NCBI RefSeq assembly: GCF_000220395.1
Contig: NW_004085903.1
Span: forward strand, 31,866-95,865
DNA length: 64,000 bases
Direction of reading: 5' to 3'
DNA from: Ichthyophthirius multifiliis
Lineage: Eukaryota; Ciliophora; Oligohymenophorea; Hymenostomatida
The notes below the pieces were generated by a model. It was not told where the DNA came from. It worked only from the letters and a program-made list of their open reading frames with translations, and made no database searches. Of the stretch, positions 38,204 through 51,014 are shown piece after piece. Made by a program: the position numbers and the translations under genes. Positions within the stretch are counted from its first letter, which is position 1, and every line of letters starts with the position of its first letter.

Positions 38204-40268
38204 TCATTAAGCAATATTTTTTAATTAATTAATTATATTTGTATTTTAAAAATAAATTGCATCATCTAAAGGTGTTCTATTAAAAACATCTTTTTATGAA
38301 AAATCAAAATGTACTACATATTTTAAAAATTTTATAATTTCCCATTTATTTTCACAAGCTGCTATATGAGCAATATTTCTATTATCAACATTTGTATATA
38401 TATTTAAATTCTTAAGTCCTGAATGAAAAAATAACTTGATCATTTCCAAATCATCATTAATAACACTTTCAAATAATACATTAGTTAATTAATTTTTATC
38501 AGCTTTAATTTCACCTTTATTTTAAACCAAAAAATTTACAATTCTTTTATTTTTTGTTAAAATAGCTTCATATAATGCTGAATATCCGGCTTCATCCTAC
38601 ATATTAATATCTATATTTTCTTTAATCAAGAATTTTACAACTTCTTCTTTCTATTCTCTTGCTGATATATGTAAAGCAGTTCTTTTATAATAATCATAAA
38701 ATCGAAAATTAATGTTTTGTTATTTCATTTAGTACAAATGGTACATCAAACCATATTAAGCCATATAACAAGCTATTCCGGGTAAGATAATACTTTTAAT
38801 AGTTTTAAATTATGGATTATTATAGTTATTAATATTCTCAGTAATAGATGATATTAAATTTGCATTATTTATTTCAAATTTTAGTTCATTTTTATTTACA
38901 CTAATTTCTCCTCTTAAGCTTTTTTGGAATTAAGCTTTTATTATATCTTTATTATATTCTTTTTTTTATTTATATATATATATTTATAATTTAAGAATTT
39001 ATTTTACATTTAGTTAATAAATAAGCTAATTTAGCTAAAGATGCTTCAAAAGTCATATCTCCTCCATAAAAAAGTTTATATTTATCATATATATCAGAAT
39101 TATGAATACTATAGTATGAAGAAAAGCTTTAAAAAATTATTAAAATAATAATATTTTTCTCATAAGCTTATTCAATAATATCAAGAAATTCTTAATCATG
39201 AATAGGTATATTTCCCGGCCCATATCCTTCAATAATAATTCCTTTGGCCTAATTTAAATCTATTATTCTTTTAAGCATCTTATTATCGAATAAAGGTGTT
39301 AATTATAGACACTCAATATTTTATTTTGTAATATTTTTATAAACGACAAGCTCATCATCACCTTCTATTTTAAGAATAGCATTCCAATTTACTTCTATAT
39401 GAATTTTTAACTACGCAATAGGACAATAATTAGGTGAAGAATAACTATCTAAACCCTAAGAATCTACTTTAGTGCACCTATTTGCCCTAAATAATTTATT
39501 ATTAAAGTAAATAAGTACCTCAGGAATAAAAAAATGCCCTGCAATAGTAAGTGCTCCTAAAAGATTATTAAATTAATCGTTTCTCATTATATTTAAAGGA
39601 ACTTAAGAGCCTGTTAAAATTATTGGTTTACGTAAATTCTCGAATGCAAAGGAAATAAAATTGCCTGTATATGTCATGGAATTTGTATCGTGAATAATTA
39701 TAAAAGCGTCATATTTTAGGTAATTTTCTTCAAGTATGTTTATCAATTTTTCAATAAGTTTTTTATCAAAAAATGTTTTTTCGAATTTTCTTTACATTTG
39801 CAAAATCTTATAATATATTCGGCGATTGTATTCACTTTTTGGAGTTATTAAAAAATCATTTTAATTATTTTAAAAAGTATAATTTAAATCACAAAAATAA
39901 AATATTTCTCGCATTTTATAATATAAATCATTTTGTTTTTAGTTTATTATAGTGTTTATTATAAGAACTTTTTTATCTTCAGTTTTTTTAAGTATTTTTT
40001 AATTTTAGGTTTTTTATTAAAAATCTTCATTTAATTATAATATAGGAAAATTTTCGACTTAATCTTGTTCTGTACAATCAAAACTAATTTAACATTTCGA
40101 ATTAGTTTTTATGTTTTTTTATTCAGGACTTTAATGCATTAATATAGAGTTTTTTCTTACTTTTAATGTGGCTGAACGTTAATTTTATAAGTCTTAAAGT
40201 TGCTTTTTTTCAGACTCTAAATGATTTTATACTAAGAATTTTTAAGAACCTACTTTAAATTATTACAT
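38204..40268 (-). CDS. L-asparaginase (type I)-ankyrin protein with altered catalytic motifs
   Basis: ATG 40268, TGA 38204-38206, one 49-nt intron (38959-39007), about 670 aa. The first ~110 residues are Gln-rich and unique. The asparaginase fold is shown by [64 protein letters not shown] and the C-lobe [14 protein letters not shown]. The C-terminal ~200 residues hold ankyrin-type repeats ([58 protein letters not shown]). The asparaginase-ankyrin architecture is that of the animal ASPG (60-kDa lysophospholipase) family. The first catalytic Thr motif TGGTIG reads NTIINQ, and the second, HGTDTM, reads HDTNSM, so the Thr-Asp catalytic pair is changed. Hydrolysis of asparagine is therefore doubtful. 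Confidence 0.88.
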
Positions 40269-40448
40269 TTTTAATAAATTAATTATTTATTTGCTTTTTT
40301 TTATTAATAAAAAATGATTTAATAGATAAATTAATTTTATTTTATTTTTCAAAAAAATATATAATAATATATAATATTTTATTTAATATTTTGGAAATTA
40401 CAATATTTTTTTTTTAATTTAAATATTTTCAAATATTTATTTTATTTA

Positions 40449-40713
40449 TCAATATCTATGACCTGAAACTATATTATATCCATGATCTGCATAAAGACCA
40501 ATATTATCTTTAATAAATTATGAGTCCTTTTAAATACTATTATGTATATATTAAACACCTCCAAAGTTATTTTAATTATTAAGATAATTATTGTAGTTAA
40601 ATTATCTAGTTTTTCTAAAATCATTTACATAATGAATTAATTTATTTTATGTTAATTAATTTTATTAATTTTGAATAAAATTATTATTATAATTATTAAT
40701 ATAATCATTATCA

Positions 40714-40750
<37 letters not shown>

Positions 40751-41421
40751 GGTTATTATTATTGTTATTTTTATTATTATATTATTTATTAATTTTTATT
40801 AGATTAATAATTAAATTACTTATTATTTTTATTTTCTTAAATTTAAAAATTTAATGAATAAGAAGGAGATTTTCTATAATTTCTAGTCTTTTTTTTAAAA
40901 AATAACAAAATAATATTAATTTTTAACATATATACATGATTATATGGAATATTTTAATTTTAATATGCTTAATCGTATTTTATTTATTTCTCAATCTAAG
41001 ATTTAATTATATTTACTTAAGAAAAATCTTAAAATATTTTTTTTTTGTATTCCTTTTCTAATATAGCCTTTTACTTTTCTTATAAAGCTTGTGCTTCTAA
41101 AATTTATCTATCTAGTTTTTTTTATTCTTCTTCTTTTAATTTTTTTAATTAGTTATATTTTATTTATTCATATACAAGATCGTCACATTTATAACGTAAA
41201 ATTTTTTTCTCTTTATTAATAATATAATTATTTTAATCTATTTATTTTAACTAGTGCTATATTTATATAAAAATAATTATTAAAAAAAAATATATATTAA
41301 ATAAATATACATTAAATTAATTTATATTCAAACTTTTAACATTATTTTCTAAATTATATTATTTGTTAATTTAATGAAAAACTTAAAAATCTTTATCAAT
41401 CTATATTTTATATATATATAT

Positions 41422-41454
<33 letters not shown>

Positions 41455-41962
41455 TTATATAATTATATATAAATAAATATATTTTTTATAAATACATTTT
41501 ATTATTATTATTTTATATACTATGCATCCCTTTATCTATATAAATTTAATTATTCTTAAAAAGTCATTTCTTATTAAATATCTTGTTTTTATCTCTTTAT
41601 TAATTCATGCCTTTAATTTGCCAAAAGATAGTTTTCTTCGGCTATTTTTCTTTAATATTCTATTTATGCGTTTTTTAATAATGTTTATGCCTCATTTATT
41701 TCCTATTTTAACAAATATTATTTTTTAATAGAGTTTTATATTTTAAAAATACATAATCATTTTGTTTCCAATAATCTTTAATATATTTTTATTCATTATT
41801 TTTATAATATTAAAGTTTATATTAATTATCAAAGGTAGGGCCTTTTGATTAAATAATAATCAAATATATAAATAATTTAAATAAATTAAAAATATATTTA
41901 CTAGTAATATGTTCTATTTAATTTGAATTTTGTTAATGTTAACTATGGCTTTTTGCAATCAT
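40449..41962 (-). CDS. Coiled-coil protein with poly-Asn tract, perhaps axonemal
   Basis: ATG 41962 (MIAKSHSQHQQ), TGA 40449-40451. A first intron joins HITS to PTFDNQY. Later exons give long amphipathic helices: EAQTLLKNAQIEYQRKIAEE, LIKRQKQDIQQEMTFQEQL and LKKLKEEEQKKLDRQILEAQ, forming a heptad-rich coiled coil of roughly 250 residues. A poly-Asn stretch is encoded by a trinucleotide repeat at about 40703-40790. The C-terminus ends NIGLYADHGYNIVSGHRY. The splice between the second and third exons (near 41735) needs a frame change that I could not resolve exactly. The look resembles ciliary structural proteins, but no family motif was identified. Confidence 0.6.
40703..40790. repeat. ATT/AAT trinucleotide repeat encoding poly-Asn
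   Basis: Tandem trinucleotides, read as AAT (Asn) on the minus strand in the coiled-coil gene, interrupted by GAT and CAT codons. Confidence 0.85.
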
Positions 41963-44900
41963 TAATAAATTTTATTACTATTAGAAAGCTTATTAATATA
42001 TTTAAAATTAATTAAAATAATAATAATGCAAAAATTTTATTAAAAGAATATTTTCATATGAATAAATTGAAATAAAAATTATAAAATTTATTAATTTCAT
42101 ATTTTTTATTTAAAAATTTATTTAACAGGATAATAAATAAAAATTTATTATAAAAAAGTTATTTTTTTAATTTATTTATATATTATTTATTTATTATTAT
42201 AAATTTTATATTTTATTATGCCAACTTCAATAAAAAAAAGAATTTAAAACCAAAATAAAAGTCATTTAAAAGGAAATTCTAATATATATATAAATTATAA
42301 CTATTTACGTATAATATATATATTAATATATTCTTAAATAAATTCAAAAATCATATAATAGTAAGACAGACAATTAAAGCTTAGACCATAAATATAATAT
42401 GAGTTATTATTTATAAAATCAAAGCAAAAATAATTATTATATAATGCTATAAACAATAAAATAAAAACTAGGATTTCTATATCTTAATATAAGCATAAAT
42501 TATTCTATTAAAAAAAAGCATTTTTAGTTTAACATTTTATAAAACCAAAAAAATGTTAAAATTTTTAAAAAGCTAAATTCTTATATTTTAGATAGCAAAT
42601 AATTTTAAATAGAAATATAAATATTTCATATATAAGAAAACACCAAAATAAAAAATGAGGAAATACAATAATAAAAATTAAAAGAAATAAATAAATAGTT
42701 TTTATATTTTAATAACAATATAAAGGGAGAGATTTTATTAATAAATAAAAAGTTCTTAATATATTATAAAGGAAATAAAAGAAATGAATTAACTTTAAGT
42801 TATTATTGACTCTTATAATATAATTATAAATAGGAAATATTAAATAAATATTCATTAGATGAAATATAAAGATAATGAAATGATAAACAAAAAATATATA
42901 TTATTTTTTTCAATAATAAAGAATCGTTAACTAATTTTATTTGTTAAGGAAATTAAAACAATAAATATATATATATTAGTAAGATTATTATAGAAAAGTA
43001 ATTATTGACTAATATAAGCATTAAAATAGAGGTTTAGAAGGAATAATAACTCTTTTATAATATAATAAGAATGAATTTACATATTTAATTATATTACAGA
43101 AATTATTTTTTAATATTTATATATTTTTATTAAGAAAATATTAATGAGAAATATTAATTTTAAAAAAGAGTTTCTTAAAAATTAAGAGGTATTTTTTATA
43201 AAATATATGGATATGTATTTTTATTTTTAGGTTAATAAAAAAGGGACACCGCGGTTTAAAAAAGGAAAATAAGATGAAAAAAGGTGTATATAAAATAATG
43301 AAAATTAAAATATTAAAAACGCTTGAAAAATAAAATTTTATTTTAATAAATAAAAAGTTTTTTAAATTTTAAACATTTTAAATTTGATAATGATTGTATT
43401 TTTTTATTTATTTAAATAAAAATAGATAATATTGTCTAATATTTATAAGGTTATATAATTATAAAAGAGTTAGAAAATAAAATTATGTTATTAAAACTTT
43501 TATTTAATAAAATGAAATCAAATAATTATTAAATTAAGCAGATAATAAAAATACAGGTCATTTCAATTTTTTATTTTTGTATTTTTCTGGTATATATTAT
43601 CTTAAAAAAATCAATATTTTATAAACTACTTATTCAATTAATTAAATTTTAAAGATAATAAAAATTAATTATTTTAATATTTAAAGAAAAGAAATAATAA
43701 ATTTTATAGTATATAAATAAATATTTTACACAAAACAAGCGATTATTAATGTTTCGTAGTTTTTTTATATACATTTAAAAAAATATACACAATTAAAAAT
43801 TCTCCTTTAAGTAGGATATTAAATATTTACATTTTATTATCTTAATAATGAAATTGTATTTAAGCATATTCATACTAAGAGGTTAAAAACAAGGTTTTTA
43901 TTTAACTTAAATTTATTATATGTATTATTTTAAATATTTTTAATTTTTCTAGTTTATAATTTTAAAGAACTATTTCTATTTATTAAAATAAAATTTAGCT
44001 TTCATCTGCCTAAAGGATAAGTGACATAATGTAATTAATAATTTTCTATCTTAAAAACAGCCTAAAATAACATTCAAATAATCGTATTTTTAATAAATCG
44101 TAATATAATTAATACATCATTTAATATATTTTAATTTAAATCTTTAGATATCATTAAATAATGGTATAAATATTTTATTTATTTTACATAAGCATTTCTT
44201 TTTTTATGCTAATCATATATTTAAACTAGTAAAATTTAATATTTTCTTTCGATATAAAGAAATTTAATTTACAAATTTTTTTTTGTTAACAAAATTTCAT
44301 TTAATAATTTGTTTATTTTAAGAAAATGAATATAAAAAAATATTTGTTTTTAATTGTTTTTTTAAGTTTTTTTTATTTTTTTTAAAAAAACAATATATAA
44401 AAAATTAAATTAATAAAAAATCTGATATTATATGTATTTAATTTTATATAAATAAATTTTATCAATTTTACAAAATTATTGAAATTGAATTATTTTTTGC
44501 TTACTTTTTTATATTAATTGTTTTATAAATAAAATAAAATTTAATTAAGTATTTATTAAAAAAAGTATATTAAAAGACAATATTTATTAGTTAATTTAAT
44601 AAATATACAAACCTAAAACATTTAATATTATTTTTTTTAATAATAATTAAATTTTTTATTAAAAATATTTTATTTAACTTAGTATTTTTTTATTTTATTT
44701 TTTTGAAAAAAAAAAAAAAACTCCATTTATAATTTAATATAAAATTTTATTTTTTTTATAATAAAAAAAAAAAATTGTTAAAAATAAAAATTAAATAACA
44801 AAATAAAAAAATTCTTATTTTCATTAATTTTTTAGCGATTCATTTTAATATTAATTTATATTTTTTTTAATAAAAAATAATAATAAAAATATTATTAAAA

Positions 44901-44984
44901 AATAAAAAATAAAAAAAAACTATATTAATATTTAACATCTTCTTACAAAAAATAAAATACATAAAAAAATATACACAAAAAGAA
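41963..44984. other. AT-rich spacer with doubtful coding stretches
   Basis: About 3 kb. On the plus strand from about 42217 an ATG opens MPTSIKKRIQNQNKSHLKGN, and a TGA-free frame of about 160 codons covers 42325-42810 (pieces such as LDHKYNMSYYLQNQSK and IKNEEIQQQKLKEINKQF). No conserved motif was seen. A small GC-rich island, GGGACACCGCGG, lies near 43234. On the minus strand, 43990-44330 gives short sensible pieces but no consistent frame. May contain a fast-evolving or decayed gene. Confidence 0.35.
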
Positions 44985-45587
44985 ATGTATTAATATATTT
45001 AATATACAAAAAACTTATACGAAAATTATGAATTTTAAGAGCCTCATTAAATAAGTAGTTCATAAATATGTAAAATATATGGAATTTAACCTATTTCCGA
45101 GGCCCTTTCAAATGATGAAGTAACGTAGCGCTAAGCCGAAAGCAATACATCAAATTATTTATAAAAAAATGATAAAAAAAATACATTGTAATAAAGTACA
45201 AGTAATTATTTAAGTTCGTCTAATATACTAACAAAAAACATTACCAACGATCATACTTTTAATAAAATTACAAATAAAAAAATTAATTCGACTTCACAAT
45301 TACCAATAAATTAAGATGAAGATAAAATAAATAAAGAAAAAATAGAAATAAATCTGAATTAATATCGAAATTCAATTAATTTTTTTTGTTAATATTGTTA
45401 AAATAATATATAAACTTAAATTTCGTATAAACCAACGTGTAAAACACATTCAATATCGATTTTGTTTGGGATTTTTGGATTTTTATGTGGATTATGTTTT
45501 GTTCCTTACTATTTTCCAAATAAATTTTAAACTGCTATTCATAAATGCCCTATATGTGAAAATATATTAGGAGAAAATACTTTTTGA
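44985..45587 (+). CDS. LITAF-domain (SIMPLE/CDIP1-like) membrane zinc protein
   Basis: Single intronless frame of 200 codons, ATG 44985 to TGA 45585-45587. The first ~130 residues are Ser/Asn/Lys-rich and disordered. The C-terminal 70 residues are a LITAF domain. They comprise the first half-site NFFCQYCQN (CxxC), a basic-polar stretch QISYKPTCKTH, then the hydrophobic membrane-embedded segment SISILFGIFGFLCGLCFVPY, and the second half-site HKCPICENILGE (HxCPxC). The four cysteines would bind one zinc, with the hydrophobic part dipping into the membrane as a hairpin. LITAF proteins in animals sit on late endosomes and lysosomes and act in ESCRT-linked sorting. Domain order and spacing match the family closely. 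Confidence 0.9.
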
Positions 45588-45952
45588 ATAATTTTATATG
45601 TAAAAAAAATGGTTTTTTTTTCATTTTTTTCTTCTATTTAATTAATATTTTTATAAAAAAAAACATAATAATATAAATATGTATATAAATAATTATTATT
45701 TTTTAATAGTAGTATAATGAACTAAAAAATATAAAAATATTTTATTTTTTTGTTAATCTTTATATTTTAATTTTTTTTAAAAAATGTAACTTAAAAAAAA
45801 AAAAGTAATTTAGTTTAATTTAAACTTCAAAAATATATATATATATATCTATATATATATATAAAAAAAACATTTCAATAAATCAATATTTTTTTTTTTT
45901 TTTAAATAGAAATACATTTATAATAATAAAAAAAATAGTAAAAGAAAAATAA
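45588..45952. other. AT spacer with TA run
   Basis: About 365 bases of A/T with a TA run at 45833-45862. No gene recognised. Confidence 0.6.
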
Positions 45953-48018
45953 ATGATAAATCTTAATTTACCCAAAACAGTTCCTTTACTACCTGGTCAT
46001 TGTTTCCCAGATTTCGTAAAAGAAGCTCATAATAAAACTTAACAATTTTCATTAATAAATAAAATACCTTAAGAAAAAACCAATTATATAGAAGAAAAAA
46101 GCGATTAATTTTTAGTTGATAATTTAAGAATGGGAACACCATTAAATTTGACTTATGGAAAAAGTAAATAAAAAACAAATGATATATATTATAATTTATT
46201 TATATTTTTGTAAAAAATAAATAAAGGAAAAGCACCTTTAAATGATTATATCCCTAGAATTTAACCTCCTTGGTTAAAATATAGATAGATAAGTGTTAAA
46301 ATTTATGGCTTATTTTTAAGAAAGTGTAGTAGAAAATCCAAATGAAAATTATAGAATTCGTAAATGTGCTATTTATTTCTATTTATCTGATGGAACTATG
46401 CATATAAATGAACCCAGAGTTTCTAATTCTGGAATTCAATAAGGAGTTTTTGTTAAAAGATAGAAAATTCCTAAACAACTAAATTCGACTGAAAGTTATT
46501 ATTAATGGGAAGATTTGAATTTAGGTAAAAAAAAATCTTATTTATTTATTTTTATAAAAAATAAAAAATATAAGGAATTAATTTAAATTTCTTTGAAAGA
46601 GTTTTTAGAATTTTCGACTGTGATGCTTTTACTAGAGAATTCTATGATTATATGGGAGTAACATTAAATGAACCTGAATCAATGCCTAAAGACTGTTTTG
46701 AAGTTTAAAGATAACTAAAGGATTTGAAAATACCTCCACCAGATACAAAAGAATACAATGAATATAACGAAGTTAAATTAGGAGGAGGGCATCCTAATGG
46801 AGGATTAAAATAATATATTGAAAATGATAGAAAAGTAACACTTTTAAAATAATAAAATACAATTAAAAAAAAAATTAGGTTTTATCTTTTAATATTTTAT
46901 GGAATGATATAAGTTTAGAAGGAGGACTAAATTATTTTGTTTTAAACTACTTTTTAGCAGATAATTAAATTGAAATTAAAGAAATTATAAGACATAATAG
47001 TGGAAAAGATCCGTTCCCTTTACTTTTAAATAGAAAAAGATTACCAAAAGTATATATATTTTTTTATAATATAAACAAATAATATTATTATTATTTTTTT
47101 TTAAAAAAGGAACCTATTTTAACACATTATCCAGGAATGACTTTAAAAAAAGAAGAATTTTACAGCCCAATAGATTTAATATGTGGAAAATTAATAAGAA
47201 TATATTCAAAAGATTGTTTAATCTATGATTGTGATCCTTTCACAAAAGAATGGTATTTATAAAACTTAAACTTATAGCAAATGCCCATAACTCTAAAAAA
47301 AGAAGATATCAAAAAATTTTACTAACCAGTCCCACCTTATCATGGATATGGAAGTGAGGAAGATTCGCTCGGCAGTGTTTATTCGTTATAACCAAAACCT
47401 CCAAGAAAGGATATAAATAAAATGCATACTTAAGATTAATATATATTAAGATTTGAGGCGAGACTTATTTCTTAAAATAAGGAAGATAATAATAGAAGAT
47501 TCATAATTTCTTTTTACTGTGGAGATGATACAGTCATGGCATATGAAATTTGCGATAAAAATTCGGGCATTTGGGGTGGTAAATTTTTAGAAAGAATGTT
47601 ACATAAAAGTCCTATTAGTGGAAAATACTATAATGAAATTGACTTCTAAATTGGAGAATTAATATAATTAGGAGCTTATTAATTCTAACTTTTGAGAGCA
47701 GATGAATATACACATAAATATATGAAATCTAAACCTGAAGTTTTTAGAGAAGCTGATATTGAATAAGTTTTAATTAGATTAAAAAAATTTGCAAGCAAAT
47801 ATAATAGTTATGAAAATTTCTTAATTGATATAATAAAACATGTTGATAAGAATAATAAAGGTATAGTAGAATTTAATGATTTAGTTGTGGGTATGAAAAA
47901 ATTAGGTTTTAATTTAACTTATTAAGAAATTTATACTCTAATGAGGTATTTCAATTTAACTGAAGATTGGAAACTTTGCATGAAGGAATTGTATGTTAGT
48001 TTGGGAGGAAAAAGATGA
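45953..48018 (+). CDS. EFHC1/Rib72-like ciliary doublet protein, three DM10 domains and EF-hand
   Basis: ATG 45953 gives MINLNLPKTVPLLPGHCFPD and the conserved linker PLNDYIPRIQPPWLKY. Three DM10 domains follow. The first has ENYRIRKCAIYFYLSDGTMH, then NEPRVSNSGIQQGVFVKRQK; the second has FERVFRIFDCDAFTREFYDY; between the second and third comes PLLLNRKRLPKEPILTHYPG. The third has ILRFEARLIS, FIISFYCGDDTVMAYEICDK, NSGIWGGKFLER. A C-terminal EF-hand-like loop, DKNNKGIVEFND, ends the protein at TGA 48016-48018. Introns are short; an extra base near 46284 breaks the first DM10 frame and looks like an indel. EFHC1/2 and Rib72 are inner-lumen proteins of ciliary doublet microtubules. About 620 aa, as expected. 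Confidence 0.92.
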
Positions 48019-48615
48019 AGAAAAATTATTTTTATTTTATTATGTTTTGTTTTAGGATTAAAATTTTTTTATAAAAATATATATATATAAATAAAATAAA
48101 AATAAATTATTGTTTGTATATAATTATATATAAATAGATATAATGATATATATATATAATTTATAAAAAAATTAAAATATATATATATTAATATATATTT
48201 TTTAATTATTTATAATTAAATATATATATTATTTTTTTTATTTATTTTATTATATATAAAATATAATGATAATAAATATTATTTTATATATACTTTCTAA
48301 ATATTTTATTCTTTTTTTAAATTATTATTATTCATTATTATCTAAAATTACATTTTTTATAAATTTTATCCTTTTTTTATATATTTTTGCAATTTTTATT
48401 ATTATTAATCTAAAACTGCAAAGTTTTATACATAAAAATAATTTATATTTTTTTATTAAATATATATATATATATATTATTTTTTTATTATTTTTATATT
48501 AGATATAAATGTTTTATTTATTTATTATTAAAATTATAAAATAAAATATTTTTATATTTAACACAAAAAAAATAAAATATAATTAAATTTATAAATTGTT
48601 GATAAAAAATAATAA
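48019..48615. other. AT spacer
   Basis: About 600 bases, almost pure A/T, with TA runs near 48115-48230 and 48460-48475. No gene; the 78-codon standard-code frame at 48266-48502 is all Ile/Phe/Leu/Tyr and is composition noise. Confidence 0.6.
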
Positions 48616-50939
48616 ATGGATGAGCAATAATAATATATTCAATAAGTAAAAAAGTTTTATAATAATATATTTTTATATATTAGAATGTAAAATCATATTA
48701 TTAACTTATAACAATTAAAAAAAAAATTAGTAACTGGTAAATATATTAAAAAAGCCTACAGAAAAAAGAACTTAAAAAGACTTACACATATTAATAAATG
48801 AGACTAAAAACATAGGCTTTTTTTATTAATATATTTAATCTGGAGATAATGATAGTAATTATAAAACTAATATATTTTTAAAAATAACTTATTTTATTAT
48901 TTATTTATTTTCAAAGTTCATTATAAATGTTGCAAGAATATGAAATACTAATATTTAAATTAAGATTAAATAGTTTTTCAAATTGGTTATTTATATTTTA
49001 TATTTATTTAAATTTAAATATTATTATTTTTTTAAATCAAACAAAAAAAAAAAAGATTCAATTGGTTCAACATTTTATATAATTTTATAAGGAACTGTAG
49101 GAGTTCATATAAGATTACCTAATTAAACTGATTTAAGACGAGTAAAAGCATTAGAAACTGGAAGTAGTTTTGGAGAATTAGCATTATTAAATAATAAACC
49201 AAGATTAGCAACTATTATATGTGAAAGTGAATGTCATTTTGCTACTTTAGAAAAGAAATAATTTTTATAAATTTTGAAAGAAAAAGAAGAAGAACGAATT
49301 AATAATGAAATGGGTATATTTGCTAAAATGCCATTTTTAAAAACATGGAATGCTAATTTGATAAGGAATTTATATTTAAATTCTCAAAAACAATAATATA
49401 TTAAAGGAGATAAGCTTTTTAAAGAAGGAAATGAACCTTAAGAAGTTTTTATTATTTTATAAGGAGATTTCGCAGTATGATTTTTTATAAAAAAAAAAAT
49501 ATTTTTAATTTTTTTTTTATTTTTTAAGTATGAAAAAAGGTTTTATAAATAAGATGATGAAAATGAAAATAATAATAAAAATTTACTTATGAATAAAGGA
49601 AAAAGAATTTCTAAATAAATAAAAGTTGATTTTTTTTTTATGTTTTTTATTTTAGTTAAACTTAAACAAAAAAAATAGGTATATATGTATTCAAAAGGAG
49701 AAATTATAGGAGAAGAAGAAATAATAAAAGAATAAAAAAAAGATAATTTACAGCTATATGTGAAAGTAATTATGGTGAATGTATAGTTATAAAAAAAAAT
49801 GATTTTTAATTAAGAGTTTTAAATGAATAAACGTCAAAAGAATATATAGAAGATCATTTATAATTAAAAGATGAATAATTAAAAGTGAAACTTTAAGAAT
49901 TGTAAAAATATACAGATTTTTATAAAGATTATATATATAACAAAGCAAAATAACCGAGAAAAAATATAAAAAATATAAATATGAAATAAAAAAGTGAAAT
50001 AGTGAAAAGTTTTTTAAATTAAGATACATATAAAAAATAAAATTAAAATAGTAATAGTAAAAATAAAAATAATAATAATAATTGATAATAAAAATAATAA
50101 TAATAAGATAATAATATAATAATAGTAATAATAATTTTCTTTCAAATAATAATAATCAAAATTTTAACAATTCTAATGTTAACATTAATTAATCTATTTT
50201 AAATATTAATAAAGATTTATCAAAAAAAGAAAGTTTTTTTGATTTCGGAAAAAAAAACTCAACTTTTCTTAATTTTGATTATTTAAATATTTCTAAATCT
50301 AAATAAAATATTGAGCCTTTGAATAATAAAAAATAGTTATAATATTCTTAATAAAAAAGTTTATTATTTTAGAACCAACTGGAGTTTAAAATAGTAAATC
50401 TTCAATTAATTTAGATTTTTCGTAAACCTAATTAAATAAAATAGTTATATCACCTATTACTACTTAATTTCTTAATATAAATTTTAATTATTAAAGCAAT
50501 TATAATTCTCAATATCTATTTTAAAATATTTCAAAATCATCTTCTTTGCTATAAAATAATATATGTATTACTTTTTTTTATTAAATAAAAAATTTAAAAT
50601 AAAATATTTTATTAAAAATAAATAGTTTCTATGTAGAACATTAATAATAAAAATAAAATATAAAAATAAAGTTTAAGTATTAATAATAGTAATCGTATGA
50701 ATAATAATAGTAATAATAATAATATAAATAGTATGATTTTTAAAGATAATTCTAAATAAAAAATATTCAAAAATAAATCTGAAATTTTTAGTAAATTAAA
50801 AAGTAAAGAATCTCCTTAAAAAAATAATAATTATAATGAAAAAAAATAAGGTGTAATGTAAATTTCATCTAAATAAATAAGTTAAATTTTAAGAGATAAT
50901 TTTTAAAAATAAACAAATTCTCATTTACCATAAATTTGA
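48616..50939 (+). CDS. Cyclic-nucleotide-binding-domain protein with Asn-rich tail
   Basis: ATG 48616. The N-terminal segment KKPTEKRTQKDLHILINETK resembles the helix preceding ciliate cNMP-binding domains. The first domain is intact: GDSIGSTFYIILQGTVGVHI, then the phosphate-binding cassette GSSFGELALLNNKPRLATI, with the conserved Glu and Arg that hold the cyclic phosphate. A second domain begins YIKGDKLFKEGNEPQEVFII, but its cassette reads GEIIGEEEIIKE without the Arg, so it may not bind. A helical segment and a long Asn/Ser/Lys-rich tail follow. There is an in-frame TGA at 50083-50085 inside the AAT repeat; the same style of sequence continues in shifted frames to TGA 50937-50939, so either the gene ends early or the repeat holds an indel. 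No kinase or channel domain is present. Confidence 0.8.
50040..50150 (+). repeat. AAT-rich trinucleotide tract (poly-Asn coding)
   Basis: AAT/AGT units in the tail of the cyclic-nucleotide-binding gene; a frame break lies inside. Confidence 0.7.
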
Positions 50940-51014
50940 TTAAAACAAAAAAATATAAATATATATTTCTTTTGTTATATTATTTTTCAATTATATTTTT
51001 TTTTATTATTATTT

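Noticed and set aside
48266-48502. Hydrophobic standard-code frame
   Set aside because: Almost only Ile, Leu, Phe, Tyr and Lys, the pattern of translated poly-A/T; no start context or neighbour support.
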